Assembly: GCA_024637275.1 (NCBI GenBank)
Contig: JAGXFS010000068.1
Span: forward strand, 1-54,618
Direction: 5' to 3'
DNA length: 54,618 bases
Source: Acidimicrobiia bacterium
GTDB lineage: Bacteria > Actinomycetota > Acidimicrobiia > Spongiisociales > JAENVV01
A program made the translations under genes and the position numbers. Shown piece by piece: positions 24,848 through 32,890 of this stretch (position 1 is the stretch's first letter; the number at the start of each line of letters is the position of its first letter). A model generated the notes under the pieces. The model had not been told where the DNA came from and made no database searches. It saw only the letters and a list, made by a program, of their open reading frames with translations.

Positions 24848-26766
24848 TGAGCCACCAATCTGACCTTATCGCCACCGATATCGATGCCTACCTCGCGGAA
24901 CACGAGAATAAGGACCTGCTTCGCTTTCTGACCTGCGGCAGCGTCGACGACGGTAAGTCGACATTGATCGGTCGCCTGCTCCATGACTCGAAAATGATAT
25001 ACGAGGACCAGCTCGCGACGTTGCAGGTCGACTCGACGACGATGGGATCCGCTGGCGATCAGGTGGACCTGGCGCTCCTTATGGACGGTCTCAAGGCCGA
25101 GCGTGAGCAGGGCATAACGATTGACGTGGCGTATCGCTACTTCTCGACGGCCCGTCGAAAATTCATCATCGCCGATACTCCCGGACATGAGCAGTACACC
25201 CGGAATATGGTCACCGGAGCATCCACCTGCCAGTTGGCCATCATTCTGATAGACGCCCGTCGGGGGGTTCTCCCCCAAACCAAACGCCACAGCTACATCG
25301 CCAGTCTGCTCGGCATTCGCAATGTGGTGGTTGCCATTAACAAGATGGATCTTGTTGACTGGTCCGAGGACCGGTTTAACGAGATCCGAGAGTCCTATCT
25401 CGAGTTCGCCAAAGGATTGGATCTCGGGACCCCATACTTTCTCCCCATGTCGGCCCTCCTTGGTGACAACGTCGTAGAACGAGGAACGTCGCTCGAATGG
25501 TTCACCGGACCGGCACTTATGGAGCATCTCGAAACGGTCCATGTGGTCAGCGAAATCGACTTCGAACGCTTCCGGATGCCGGTACAACTCGTTCTGCGCC
25601 CAAACCTTGATTTCCGGGGTTTCGCCGGGACGATCGCTTCGGGGGTGTTGCGGCCCGGAGACCCGGTCATATCGCTCCCTTCCGGGGTGGGCTCAACGGT
25701 CGAGCGGATCGTCAGCTTCGACGGGGACCTGGACCTGGCTGGAGCCGGGCGTGCGGTAACCGTGACACTGGCCGACGAAATAGACATAAGTCGCGGGGAC
25801 ATTCTCGTCAAAGCAGGTCAACAGCCGCTCAAGGCCCATGACGTCGATGCCATGATTGTTTGGATGGCTGATGCTTCCCTCAAACCCGGCCAGCAATACT
25901 TGCTCCAGTCGACGAACGGCTTCAGCAATGCGACGGTTGCCGCGATCCGGCATCGGGTGGACATCAACACACTCGAGCGTGAGCAAGCATCGGAACTGGG
26001 GCTCAACGACATCGCGTTGTGTTCGATCAGGTCGGACCGTGAGCTGCTGTTCGACCCCTACGCAGAGAGTCGTCAGACAGGATCCTTCATCCTCGTAAAC
26101 CGCCTCACGAATGCCACGGTCGGGGCGGGGATGATTACCGGAGCCGCGTCGGCGTGGGATCGGACCCCTGAGGCCGGCCTTGTACGGCACATATCGGGCA
26201 TCGAAGATGCCGAACGGGCCATTCGGTACGGTCAGCAACCGTGCACCGTGTTGCTCACCGGCCTGACTGCCGCCGGTAAGTCGACCATTGCAACAGCCCT
26301 GGAACGCGAGCTATTCGATCGTGGCAAAGTTTCGATCCGCCTCGATGGCGAAAACGTCCGGATGGGGATCAGCCGGGACCTTGGCTTCAGTGCTGAGGAC
26401 CGCTCCGAGAACTTGCGCCGCGTTTCGGAAGTTGCCCGCCTGGTCAACAATCAGGGTCTGGTCGCCGTAGCCGCCCTGGTCGCTCCCAATTCCGACGTCC
26501 GGAGCAGAGCCCGGGATCTCATCGGCCCACAGCGGTACATCGAGGTGTTCCTTGACACTCCCGTTGAAGTATGTCGCCAGCGCGATCCCAACGGGTTGTA
26601 CGAAGCCGCTGATCGAGGAGAGATCCAGCATTTCCCCGGAGTATCGGCCACCTATGAACGCCCTACGGACATGGACCTGCGGTTGGACACTTCAGTACAG
26701 AGCGTCAGTGAATGTGTGAGCGAGATCTTGCGGGTTCTCGGAGAACGTGGATTCCTGCGTGGATGA
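24847..26766 (+). CDS. cysNC: Sulfate adenylyltransferase subunit 1 / APS kinase fusion
   Basis: A 639-residue fusion. Residues 1-440 are the CysN GTPase: G1 [36 protein letters not shown] (switch), [12 protein letters not shown] (G3), NKMDL (G4). Residues about 460-639 are an APS kinase with P-loop [14 protein letters not shown] and [20 protein letters not shown]. In the kinase domain the usual ISPF/YxxDR stretch is [13 protein letters not shown], a divergence that may reduce activity. It makes APS and, if the kinase works, PAPS. It overlaps the separate cysC by 20 bases. Confidence 0.95.
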   Translation: MSHQSDLIATDIDAYLAEHENKDLLRFLTCGSVDDGKSTLIGRLLHDSKMIYEDQLATLQVDSTTMGSAGDQVDLALLMDGLKAEREQGITIDVAYRYFSTARRKFIIADTPGHEQYTRNMVTGASTCQLAIILIDARRGVLPQTKRHSYIASLLGIRNVVVAINKMDLVDWSEDRFNEIRESYLEFAKGLDLGTPYFLPMSALLGDNVVERGTSLEWFTGPALMEHLETVHVVSEIDFERFRMPVQLVLRPNLDFRGFAGTIASGVLRPGDPVISLPSGVGSTVERIVSFDGDLDLAGAGRAVTVTLADEIDISRGDILVKAGQQPLKAHDVDAMIVWMADASLKPGQQYLLQSTNGFSNATVAAIRHRVDINTLEREQASELGLNDIALCSIRSDRELLFDPYAESRQTGSFILVNRLTNATVGAGMITGAASAWDRTPEAGLVRHISGIEDAERAIRYGQQPCTVLLTGLTAAGKSTIATALERELFDRGKVSIRLDGENVRMGISRDLGFSAEDRSENLRRVSEVARLVNNQGLVAVAALVAPNSDVRSRARDLIGPQRYIEVFLDTPVEVCRQRDPNGLYEAADRGEIQHFPGVSATYERPTDMDLRLDTSVQSVSECVSEILRVLGERGFLRG

Positions 26767-27352
26767 CCGTCCTGTCTCATCGAATATTGTTCGCAGCCAT
26801 GGTCAGGTAACCCCTGAAGATCGGGCGGCTCAGCTCGGTCATAAGGCGTATACCGTCTGGTTCACGGGGTTGTCGGGATCTGGCAAGTCGACCCTCGCGT
26901 ATGCGGTTGAACGGTCTCTCATTAATCGAGGAGTGGCGGCCTACGTGCTCGACGGAGACAACATCCGCTTCGGGCTTAACCGGGACCTGGGCTTCTCTGC
27001 CGAAGACCGGACCGAAAATATTCGACGTATTGGGGAAGTTTGTCGGCTCTTTCAGGACTCCGGACTCATCGTACTGACCGCATTCATCTCACCGTACGCG
27101 GCAGATCGCGACGCAGTCCGAGCGATACACCCGGAAGGACGTTTCATCGAAGTGTACGTCGACACGCCGCTGGAACTGTGTGAATCACGCGATGTCAAGG
27201 GCCTTTATGCGAAAGCCCGAGCGGGCGAGATTCCGGAATTCAGCGGAGTGTCGGCACCCTATGAACCGCCCGGGCGGCCTGAGATCCGGGTGGACACAAC
27301 GCTCCCACTCGACGACTGCGTGCGTCAGATCGTTGAAGCGCTCGACCGCTGA
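26747..27352 (+). CDS. cysC: Adenylylsulfate (APS) kinase, stand-alone
   Basis: A 201-residue APS kinase: P-loop [72 protein letters not shown] and YEPP. It phosphorylates APS to PAPS. All canonical residues are present, unlike the fused kinase just upstream, so this is likely the main PAPS-forming enzyme. GTG starts at 26747 or 26759 both overlap the cysNC end; homology begins at about [11 protein letters not shown]. The two kinase domains are clearly related but well diverged. Confidence 0.94.
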   Translation: MDSCVDDRPVSSNIVRSHGQVTPEDRAAQLGHKAYTVWFTGLSGSGKSTLAYAVERSLINRGVAAYVLDGDNIRFGLNRDLGFSAEDRTENIRRIGEVCRLFQDSGLIVLTAFISPYAADRDAVRAIHPEGRFIEVYVDTPLELCESRDVKGLYAKARAGEIPEFSGVSAPYEPPGRPEIRVDTTLPLDDCVRQIVEALDR

Positions 27353-27415
27353 GCAAGTCCGGATTGGTCAGGGAGCCGGAACCCCGAATTTCTGAGTCGC
27401 ACTCGATGTTGATGG

Positions 27416-27550
27416 TCACCACTTCCGAAACTCCCCCACCTTGACGTGGAGGGTGTAGTCACGGACTTCTAGAGTCCCCGGCGAAGTGGTCGTCTCTTCG
27501 ATGAGTGCAGCGGTTTCGATTTGGTACCGACCAGGGATCCGACGCTCCAT
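27416..27550 (-). CDS. Possible small ORF in the cysC-SDR gap
   Basis: In the 260-base gap after cysC the minus strand encodes a 44-residue frame (MERRIPGRYQIETAALIEET, then a beta-strand-like TLEVRDYTLHVKVGEFRKW). It has no recognised family and no clear ribosome site. It might be a real small gene or the tail of a lost beta-rich protein. Nothing else is seen in the gap. Confidence 0.2.
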   Translation of the reverse strand: MERRIPGRYQIETAALIEETTTSPGTLEVRDYTLHVKVGEFRKW

Positions 27551-27612
27551 GAGCAATGCAGTGAAACCTTTATGCGAGAATCTCCAAAGACTCAGATTGG
27601 AACAGAAGCGTC

Positions 27613-28416
27613 ATGTATGAATCGTTAGGTGGAAAGGTGGTTCTGGTCACCGGGGCAGGTTCCGGCATCGGGAGAGCTATCGCTGAGCGGTTTGGCACCG
27701 TGGGTGCCAGGGTCGTCGTCAATGATGTAGACGCTGGCAAAGCGCAAGAAGTTGCTGAACACATCGCCTCTGTGGGTGGGTCGGCCATGGCGATCCGGGC
27801 CGACGTCTCAGACGGTACCGACGTCGCCGATATGTTTGCGACGCTCATGGAAGAACACAACAGGATTGATGTGCTCGTCAACAACGCCGGGTTGGTCGGT
27901 CCAATGCTGCACTTCTTCGAAGCAGACGAAGCCTGGTGGCGCCGGATTATCGACGTCAACCTCACCGGTCACTTCCTATGTTCCCATCGGGCCGCCCGGA
28001 TCATGGCGAAGGCCGGGGGTGGAGCAATCATCAACATGAGCTCGGGCGGCGCGACGCAGTCGCACCGTTCTTTCACTGCCTACGACGCAACGAAGGGCGG
28101 GATCGAGGCGCTCACCCGTGCAATGGCCCTCGACCTTGGACCGTACAACATTCGGGTAAATGCTCTCATGCCTGGCTCCATCGACACCAGCGGCCTGCCG
28201 ATCGAAGACAGGATCTTTCGTGGAGAGAACGTACCCTTGGGTCGCATCGGCGAAGCCTATGACATGACGGGCGCTGCCCTCTTCCTGGCATCCGACGATG
28301 CCTCCTACATCACGGGGGACGTCCTGAAAGTCGACGGCGGAATGACCGCTCAGCAACGCTCCGCCACCGTCGACATCATGCCTCCTTCCGGTTTTCCCCG
28401 GATCGAAGACCTCTAA
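27613..28416 (+). CDS. Short-chain dehydrogenase/reductase (SDR)
   Basis: A 267-residue classical SDR: cofactor motif VTGAGSGIGRAIAERFG, VLVNNAGLVGPM, INMSSGG with the catalytic Ser, and YDATKGGIEALTRAMAL with catalytic Tyr-x-x-x-Lys; the C-terminal DVLKVDGGMTAQ closes the fold. Asp-rich VVVNDVDAGKA after strand 2 suggests NAD+ rather than NADP+. Substrate unknown. It lies 16 bases upstream of the flavoprotein gene, so a two-step oxidation is plausible. Confidence 0.92.
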   Translation: MYESLGGKVVLVTGAGSGIGRAIAERFGTVGARVVVNDVDAGKAQEVAEHIASVGGSAMAIRADVSDGTDVADMFATLMEEHNRIDVLVNNAGLVGPMLHFFEADEAWWRRIIDVNLTGHFLCSHRAARIMAKAGGGAIINMSSGGATQSHRSFTAYDATKGGIEALTRAMALDLGPYNIRVNALMPGSIDTSGLPIEDRIFRGENVPLGRIGEAYDMTGAALFLASDDASYITGDVLKVDGGMTAQQRSATVDIMPPSGFPRIEDL

Positions 28417-28432
28417 GGAGATGTGAACGGCA

Positions 28433-29617
28433 GTGCAGACCTCATACGATGTCGTAATCGTGGGTGGGGCGTTGATGGGGAGCTCGATTGCGTACTTCTT
28501 GAGCGAGAATCCCGACTTTGGCGGCTCGATCCTGGTCGTGGAACCGGACCCGACCTACGAAAACGCCCAGAGCACCCGGTCGGGAAATAGTTTCCGCGAA
28601 CAGTTCTCGAACCCGCTCAATATCAAAATCAGCCAGTTTGGACTTGAGTTTCTTGATGACTTTGAGCATCGTGTCGTCGTCGACGGCGACGTCCCAGACC
28701 TGAACTTCCGTGGCACCGGATATCTGTTTCTCGCCACAAACCAGGAAGGTTTAGCCCGACTGGACGCAGACCATCTCGTGCAGTTGGCGGAGGGTGCCGA
28801 CGTTCGTATGCTCACCCCTGACGAAACGCAGCGTCAGTTTCCGTATATGAGCACCGACACCCTGGTTGGATCCCGCTTCGGTAGCGAGCGTGAAGGCTCG
28901 ATCGACGGATGGGCTCTCTTGCTCGGATTCCGCCAGCGAGCCAGACACAACGGGGTCACGTACGTCGCCGACCGGGTCGTGGGACTCGATCGTGATGGCG
29001 ATCGCATCGCTGCCGTACGCCTTGCCTCGGGCAGCGTCGTGCCGTGCGGGTACGTGGTGAACGCGGCAGGAACTCGAGCGAAGGTCATTGCAGACATGGC
29101 CGGGCTTCCATTGCCGATTGAGCCGAGATCCCGGACCACGTTCGTGTTCGATTGCCGGCAACCGATTGAAGAGAACGTGCCCCTGACCGTGACTCCAGAA
29201 GGAGTCCACTTCCGGAGAGAACGCCAGCACTATGTAACCGGCGGTGTGCCACTCGATGACCGGCCCGTTGACTACGACGATCTTGCCACTCGTCACAACG
29301 AGTTCGAGGAGATTGTCTGGCCGGTCCTGGCGAAGTATGTTCCCCAGTTCGAGCGCATCGCCGTTATGGCCTCCTGGGGCGGCCAATACGCGTACAACGT
29401 GCTCGACCACAATCTTGTGATTGGTCCGGCCGAGTCTCTCGTCAACCTCATGTTTGCCAACGGGTTCTCGGGTCATGGTCTCCAACAGTCACCGGCGGTC
29501 GGGCGCGGGATTAGCGAACTCATCACCTACGGTGAGTATCGGACGCTCGATCTGTCGCCACTTGGCTACGAACGGATCGTGCGCAATGAACCATTCGTCG
29601 AGTCGGCGATCATCTAG
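28433..29617 (+). CDS. FAD-dependent oxidoreductase of the DAO/sarcosine oxidase family
   Basis: A 394-residue flavoprotein starting at GTG 28433 with AAGGAG 9-10 bases upstream. FAD is bound through YDVVIVGGALMGSSIAYFL (the third Gly of GxGxxG is retained, the second is Ala-Leu-Met spaced) and NAAGTRAKVIADMAGLPLPI; NLMFANGFSGHGLQQSPAVG closes the FAD site as in DAO-fold enzymes. Relatives oxidise N-methyl or alpha-amino groups (sarcosine, dimethylglycine, glycine, D-amino acids). Together with the upstream SDR it may belong functionally to the amine-catabolism island ending at 23.8 kb, although the cys genes separate them. Confidence 0.87.
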   Translation: MQTSYDVVIVGGALMGSSIAYFLSENPDFGGSILVVEPDPTYENAQSTRSGNSFREQFSNPLNIKISQFGLEFLDDFEHRVVVDGDVPDLNFRGTGYLFLATNQEGLARLDADHLVQLAEGADVRMLTPDETQRQFPYMSTDTLVGSRFGSEREGSIDGWALLLGFRQRARHNGVTYVADRVVGLDRDGDRIAAVRLASGSVVPCGYVVNAAGTRAKVIADMAGLPLPIEPRSRTTFVFDCRQPIEENVPLTVTPEGVHFRRERQHYVTGGVPLDDRPVDYDDLATRHNEFEEIVWPVLAKYVPQFERIAVMASWGGQYAYNVLDHNLVIGPAESLVNLMFANGFSGHGLQQSPAVGRGISELITYGEYRTLDLSPLGYERIVRNEPFVESAII

Positions 29618-29686
29618 CGGGAACCTTCCGCAGTATTGGAACGTCCCAAACGGAAAGCCCGACCCTGTCGTGCTGAGGAGGGGCCA

Positions 29687-30289
29687 ATGCAACCGATTCA
29701 TCGTTCCGCAAAGACTTCGACTGATCCGCGGGACTCGAACTTCGATGATGGGGAGCGGCGACAGCAGTTCGAAGCGATCTACCGGGCTACCTACGAACCT
29801 CTGCAAAGGTATCTGCGGCGCAGGACCACTCTCGACGACGCAGAAGAAGCCCTCGACGATGTGCTTCTTGTTCTTTGGCAGAAGTTGCCGGCGCTTATTG
29901 AGGATGACTACCTCCCCTGGTGCTATGGCGTGGCGCGCCGTACGCTCGCCAACCGACGCCGAAGCCACCAGCGACGAATCCGCCTACTCGATCGGCTAAC
30001 CAGGGAAGCTGCGCTACCTGAAGTTCACGAAGAAGCAGGGCTCGACGACTACCCACAATTGGCGAGTGCTTTCCGTCAACTTGGTGAACAAGACCGCGAG
30101 GTCCTCCGCCTGTGGGCCTGGGAGGGTCTAGAAGCGAGGGAGATCGCGATCGTATTGGGCGTCACGGCTAACGCTGTCAGCCTTCGCCTGTCCAAAGCAA
30201 AAAAGAAGTTGGGTCGACTGATCGATGGACAGAATCCGGCCGGTGCCGGACATAGAGAGGTTAAGAACAACGGAGAGTATCCATCGTGA
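29687..30289 (+). CDS. ECF-family RNA polymerase sigma factor
   Basis: A 200-residue sigma-70 ECF factor. Region 2 is FEAIYRATYEPLQRYLRRRT followed by DDAEEALDDVLLVLWQKLPA; region 4 is ASAFRQLGEQDREVLRLWAW, EGLEAREIAIVLGVTANAVS and RLSKAKKKL. I chose ATG 29687 because GAGGAGG precedes it. It overlaps the next gene by 4 bases (GTGA), as sigma/anti-sigma pairs often do. Target promoter unknown. Confidence 0.93.
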   Translation: MQPIHRSAKTSTDPRDSNFDDGERRQQFEAIYRATYEPLQRYLRRRTTLDDAEEALDDVLLVLWQKLPALIEDDYLPWCYGVARRTLANRRRSHQRRIRLLDRLTREAALPEVHEEAGLDDYPQLASAFRQLGEQDREVLRLWAWEGLEAREIAIVLGVTANAVSLRLSKAKKKLGRLIDGQNPAGAGHREVKNNGEYPS

Positions 30290-30891
30290 ACGACGAACTG
30301 CGCAACCGCATCAACCGCCTCGATCCGATGCACTCCGGTGTTCCGACCGAACCACCGACGACCCCGTCGTCCATACGCCGAATGGAGCGTGTCATGTCAA
30401 CAAGCACTCAGCAAGCCCCCACCCGGGTTCCAGAACCCAACAAACGATGGGTTCCTGCTCTCGCAACCCTGGTCGTGGCAGCGGTAGCTGTCGGCGCGTT
30501 TATGTTCTCCGGATCGGGTGGAGACTCCCAGCCGGTTGCCGGCCCCCCGCTTCAGCTGTCCCTCGGCGAAGACAATGCGCTGTCGTCATGCATCATGTTC
30601 GACGTCGCCATTCTTCGGGATGCCCAGGTAGCGTTTGAAGGCACCGTGACGTCCGTAGACGGCGCTCAAGGAACGCTGGCCGTCGATCACTGGTACAAAG
30701 GTGGTGACGCAGCCGAAGTGGTCTTGACCGGCGGATCAGAGGCCATGGTCTCCCTCATCGGCGCCTTCCCACTCGAGGTCGGGAGCAGCTACCTGATCAC
30801 CGCTACTGGTGCCAACGTCAACTTCTGCGGCTACAGCGGACCGGCCACCCCAGAACTGCGAGGCTACTTCGACGAGGCGTTCGGCGCCTGA
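30286..30891 (+). CDS. Single-pass membrane protein, putative anti-sigma partner
   Basis: A 201-residue protein starting at GTG 30286. About 50 cytoplasmic residues (NDELRNRINRLDPMHSG), one membrane helix (VPALATLVVAAVAVGAFMF), then an extracytoplasmic domain with two cysteines (SSCIMFD and NFCGYSG) that looks like a beta-rich module. It lacks the HxxxCxxC zinc site of ZAS anti-sigma factors. The coupling to the ECF sigma gene suggests a regulator, but this is inferred from position only. Confidence 0.6.
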   Translation: MNDELRNRINRLDPMHSGVPTEPPTTPSSIRRMERVMSTSTQQAPTRVPEPNKRWVPALATLVVAAVAVGAFMFSGSGGDSQPVAGPPLQLSLGEDNALSSCIMFDVAILRDAQVAFEGTVTSVDGAQGTLAVDHWYKGGDAAEVVLTGGSEAMVSLIGAFPLEVGSSYLITATGANVNFCGYSGPATPELRGYFDEAFGA

Positions 30892-30907
30892 ACCAAACCT
30901 GGCCAAA

Positions 30908-30945
30908 GAAACGGGTGGAGAGTTCTACAACTCTCCACCCGTTTC
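30908..30945 (+). terminator. Strong rho-independent terminator
   Basis: A perfect 17-bp stem (GAAACGGGTGGAGAGTT and its complement) with a 4-base CTAC loop, 17 bases after the sigma-operon stop. Its outer base pairs end in GTTTC, giving a short T tract. It closes the sigma operon. Confidence 0.85.
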
Positions 30946-31016
30946 GCGTGCGATGGGAGTCGCCGGGGTGGTCGTCGCAGCGCATAGACTGCGTCGAGAG
31001 ATCGTGGAGGAATGGC

Positions 31017-31364
31017 ATGGCAGGCGTGAAGCGTCCCGTAGTCGACAACATAGAGAGCACGGCACGGGACCACCTCGCTAATGAACGAACATTCTTGGCT
31101 TGGGTGCGGACCTCCTTGGCCGTAGTGGGGCTCGGGGTACTCGTCGGCAAGCTGGTCGAATCCGACGGCGTCGTTGCGGAAGTCCTGGGTTTACTTATGA
31201 TCGCATTCGGGGCTGGCATGCTTATCTACGGCATTACCCGGTTTGAACGTGTAACGGCGCTGCTCGATGAGCATAAGTTTGCCTCGGCCAGGCGTGGGCC
31301 GCTCGTTTTAGCCGCGCTAGGGATCATTATCTCGGTGGGAGCGGCGATCCTTCTCCTCGTCTGA
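31017..31364 (+). CDS. DUF202 (YidH-like) membrane protein
   Basis: A 115-residue protein with the DUF202 signature ANERTFLAWVRTSLAVVGLG directly before the first of three membrane helices (VVGLGVLVGKLV; LLMIAFGAGMLIYGI; LVLAALGIIISVGAAILLLV). Function unknown across the family. Start ATG 31017 is preceded by GGAGG at 6 bases. It converges with the prenyltransferase gene with only 2 bases between stops. Confidence 0.88.
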   Translation: MAGVKRPVVDNIESTARDHLANERTFLAWVRTSLAVVGLGVLVGKLVESDGVVAEVLGLLMIAFGAGMLIYGITRFERVTALLDEHKFASARRGPLVLAALGIIISVGAAILLLV

Positions 31365-31366
31365 GG

Positions 31367-32254
31367 TCACCGGCCCGAGAGTACGGCTAGAGCAAGACCA
31401 AGGATGGTGAATACCAGAGTCGTGACTGCACCGGCGGTCGCCAAGCTGTAGCGGTTCGATCGCACCGCCCACAGAGTTAACCATCCTGGAGCGACCGCGG
31501 TGAAGGCGAGGGTCGCTGGCCGGCCAAGACTCCCGAATAGGACTCCGGCGGCGAGGAGGGCTGCGCCACCCAGGAACGCCAGACCGATCAGAACCTCGGT
31601 TGCCCTTCGACCTATTCGTACTGCCAGGACTCGCTTCCCGGCTGCCCGATCCGATTCTATGTCCGGGATCTCGAAGGCCAGCATCGTTGCGAAGTGGACC
31701 GGGAACAGGACCGCGATCGAGATCAATAATGGCGAGGACGGTGCACTCCCCTGACTTGTGGATCCGATAAGTGGGACGGCCCCAATTACCACTGCGGTTG
31801 TTGCCGCTTCGCCCCATCCGGTCCCCAACAGTCGAATCGGAGGCATCGAATACATCCAGGATATGCAGAGCGCTCCGAGGCCGATCGCGGCTGCCGCCGG
31901 ACTGAACGTCCACATCGCAAGGGCCGTGATGATCGTGACGGCCGATGTGATCTGTCCGGCCCGAAGGGCTATCCGTGGGTCGATGCGTCCGGTCAGCAGC
32001 ACCCCACTACCACCGGAGAATGCGGTCCGATTGGTGATACCTACGTCAACAAATCGATCGGCGTACTCGTTCAAGAAATGGGCAGTCAGCTGCGCAGCCG
32101 TGACCATGAGTTGGCCGGCCAGGTAACGATCGGCGCTGATAGGCGACGCCGTGGATGCACCGAGGGCGTACGCCAGCACCCCTCCCGCCAGGAAGTGGGG
32201 ACGACTGAGGATCAAGAGGTCGCGCAAAGATGCAGTACTCCCTTTTTGGCTCAC
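31367..32254 (-). CDS. UbiA-family prenyltransferase (MenA-like)
   Basis: A 295-residue polytopic membrane enzyme. Two Asp-rich motifs are visible: NEYADRFVD (NxxxDxxxD) and DIESDRAAGKRVLAVRIG (DxxxD). About eight helices follow the order of UbiA proteins. Members attach prenyl chains to aromatic rings, for example 1,4-dihydroxy-2-naphthoate in menaquinone synthesis. The GTG start at 32254 overlaps the stop of the upstream peroxiredoxin (GTGA), so the two are translationally coupled. No other quinone genes are nearby, so the acceptor is uncertain. Confidence 0.85.
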   Translation of the reverse strand: MSQKGSTASLRDLLILSRPHFLAGGVLAYALGASTASPISADRYLAGQLMVTAAQLTAHFLNEYADRFVDVGITNRTAFSGGSGVLLTGRIDPRIALRAGQITSAVTIITALAMWTFSPAAAAIGLGALCISWMYSMPPIRLLGTGWGEAATTAVVIGAVPLIGSTSQGSAPSSPLLISIAVLFPVHFATMLAFEIPDIESDRAAGKRVLAVRIGRRATEVLIGLAFLGGAALLAAGVLFGSLGRPATLAFTAVAPGWLTLWAVRSNRYSLATAGAVTTLVFTILGLALAVLSGR

Positions 32255-32748
32255 GCCAGAGATCGCAAAGCCTGGATAACGGGGTCGAGGAGTGGTAATT
32301 CCTCGGCATTTTCGGTGCTCCAGGCGTACCGGACCGTACCTGCCCCATCGATGACAAAGATCGACCGTTTCGCAAGGCCAACGTGGCCCTTCCACTCCTC
32401 GTAGCGAACCCCGAAGGCTGCCGATATGGTGCCATCCCAGTCCGACAGCAGCGGAAAGCCGATTCCGATATGCTGAGCGAAGGCCATCTGGGAAAACGTA
32501 GCAGTAACGGCGATACCGACCAGGTCTGCACCGAGCGACTTGATCTCACCAGCGACCGACCCCAACTGGGTCAGCTCCGTGTTTCAGTAGTCACCAAAGT
32601 CAAAGACGTAGAACGCTATGACAATCGGCTTTCCCGGAGTTCGGCTGACGGAGCGGTTGAAGGTTTGGCGTAGCTCGAATTCTGGCGCTCGGGCGCCCAC
32701 TGACAAACTGCCTGTCGAGGCAGCAGACGAGAACCGGTCGTGCTCCAT
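32251..32748 (-). CDS. Peroxiredoxin (AhpC/TSA) with in-frame UGA at the peroxidatic position; putative selenoprotein
   Basis: From ATG 32748 one frame runs 165 residues to TGA 32251, interrupted only by a TGA at codon 55 (32584-32586). Before it: VGARAPEFELRQ and KPIVIAFYVFDFGDY; after it: NTELTQLGSVAGEIKSLGAD, LVGIAVTATFSQMAFAQHIG, FPLLSDWDGTISAAFGV and KRSIFVIDGAGTVRYAW. This is a full-length peroxiredoxin. In thiol homologues the segment reads FYPxDFxxxC, and here FDFGDY-UGA puts the UGA exactly at the peroxidatic Cys. Selenocysteine insertion explains this best; a nonsense mutation is the alternative. A hairpin with SECIS-like spacing follows. The enzyme would reduce H2O2 or organic peroxides in the cytoplasm. 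A second resolving Cys is absent, so it would be a 1-Cys type. Coupled to the prenyltransferase gene. Confidence 0.85.
32556..32574 (-). promoter_or_regulatory. Putative bacterial SECIS hairpin
   Basis: Read on the minus strand, CTGACCC-AGTTG-GGGTCGG folds into a 7-bp stem (one G-U pair) with a 5-base loop containing G-U. The loop starts 17 bases after the UGA (16 bases intervene), within the spacing reported for bacterial SECIS elements, whose apical loop carries a conserved G. The hairpin lies inside the coding sequence, as expected in bacteria. Confidence 0.5.
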
Positions 32749-32890
32749 AGGCTGATCCTACGCGAGACAGCTCCTGGCAAGCACCGCTGTCAGGGAGCGC
32801 TTCTCATGCGTGGCCGGGTCCTGACTCGAACCTTTGAGCCTCCCCGGCCGTCCTCAGGTGGCGTTCAGCCGGGATGATTAGGGTCACACC

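Noticed and set aside
32808..32852. tRNA-like sequence on the minus strand (GGTTCGAGTC inside a GGCCGGG/CCCGGCC stem)
   Set aside because: The would-be T stem does not pair, and no D or anticodon arm exists; only a 7-bp inverted repeat remains. It is not a tRNA, nor selC.
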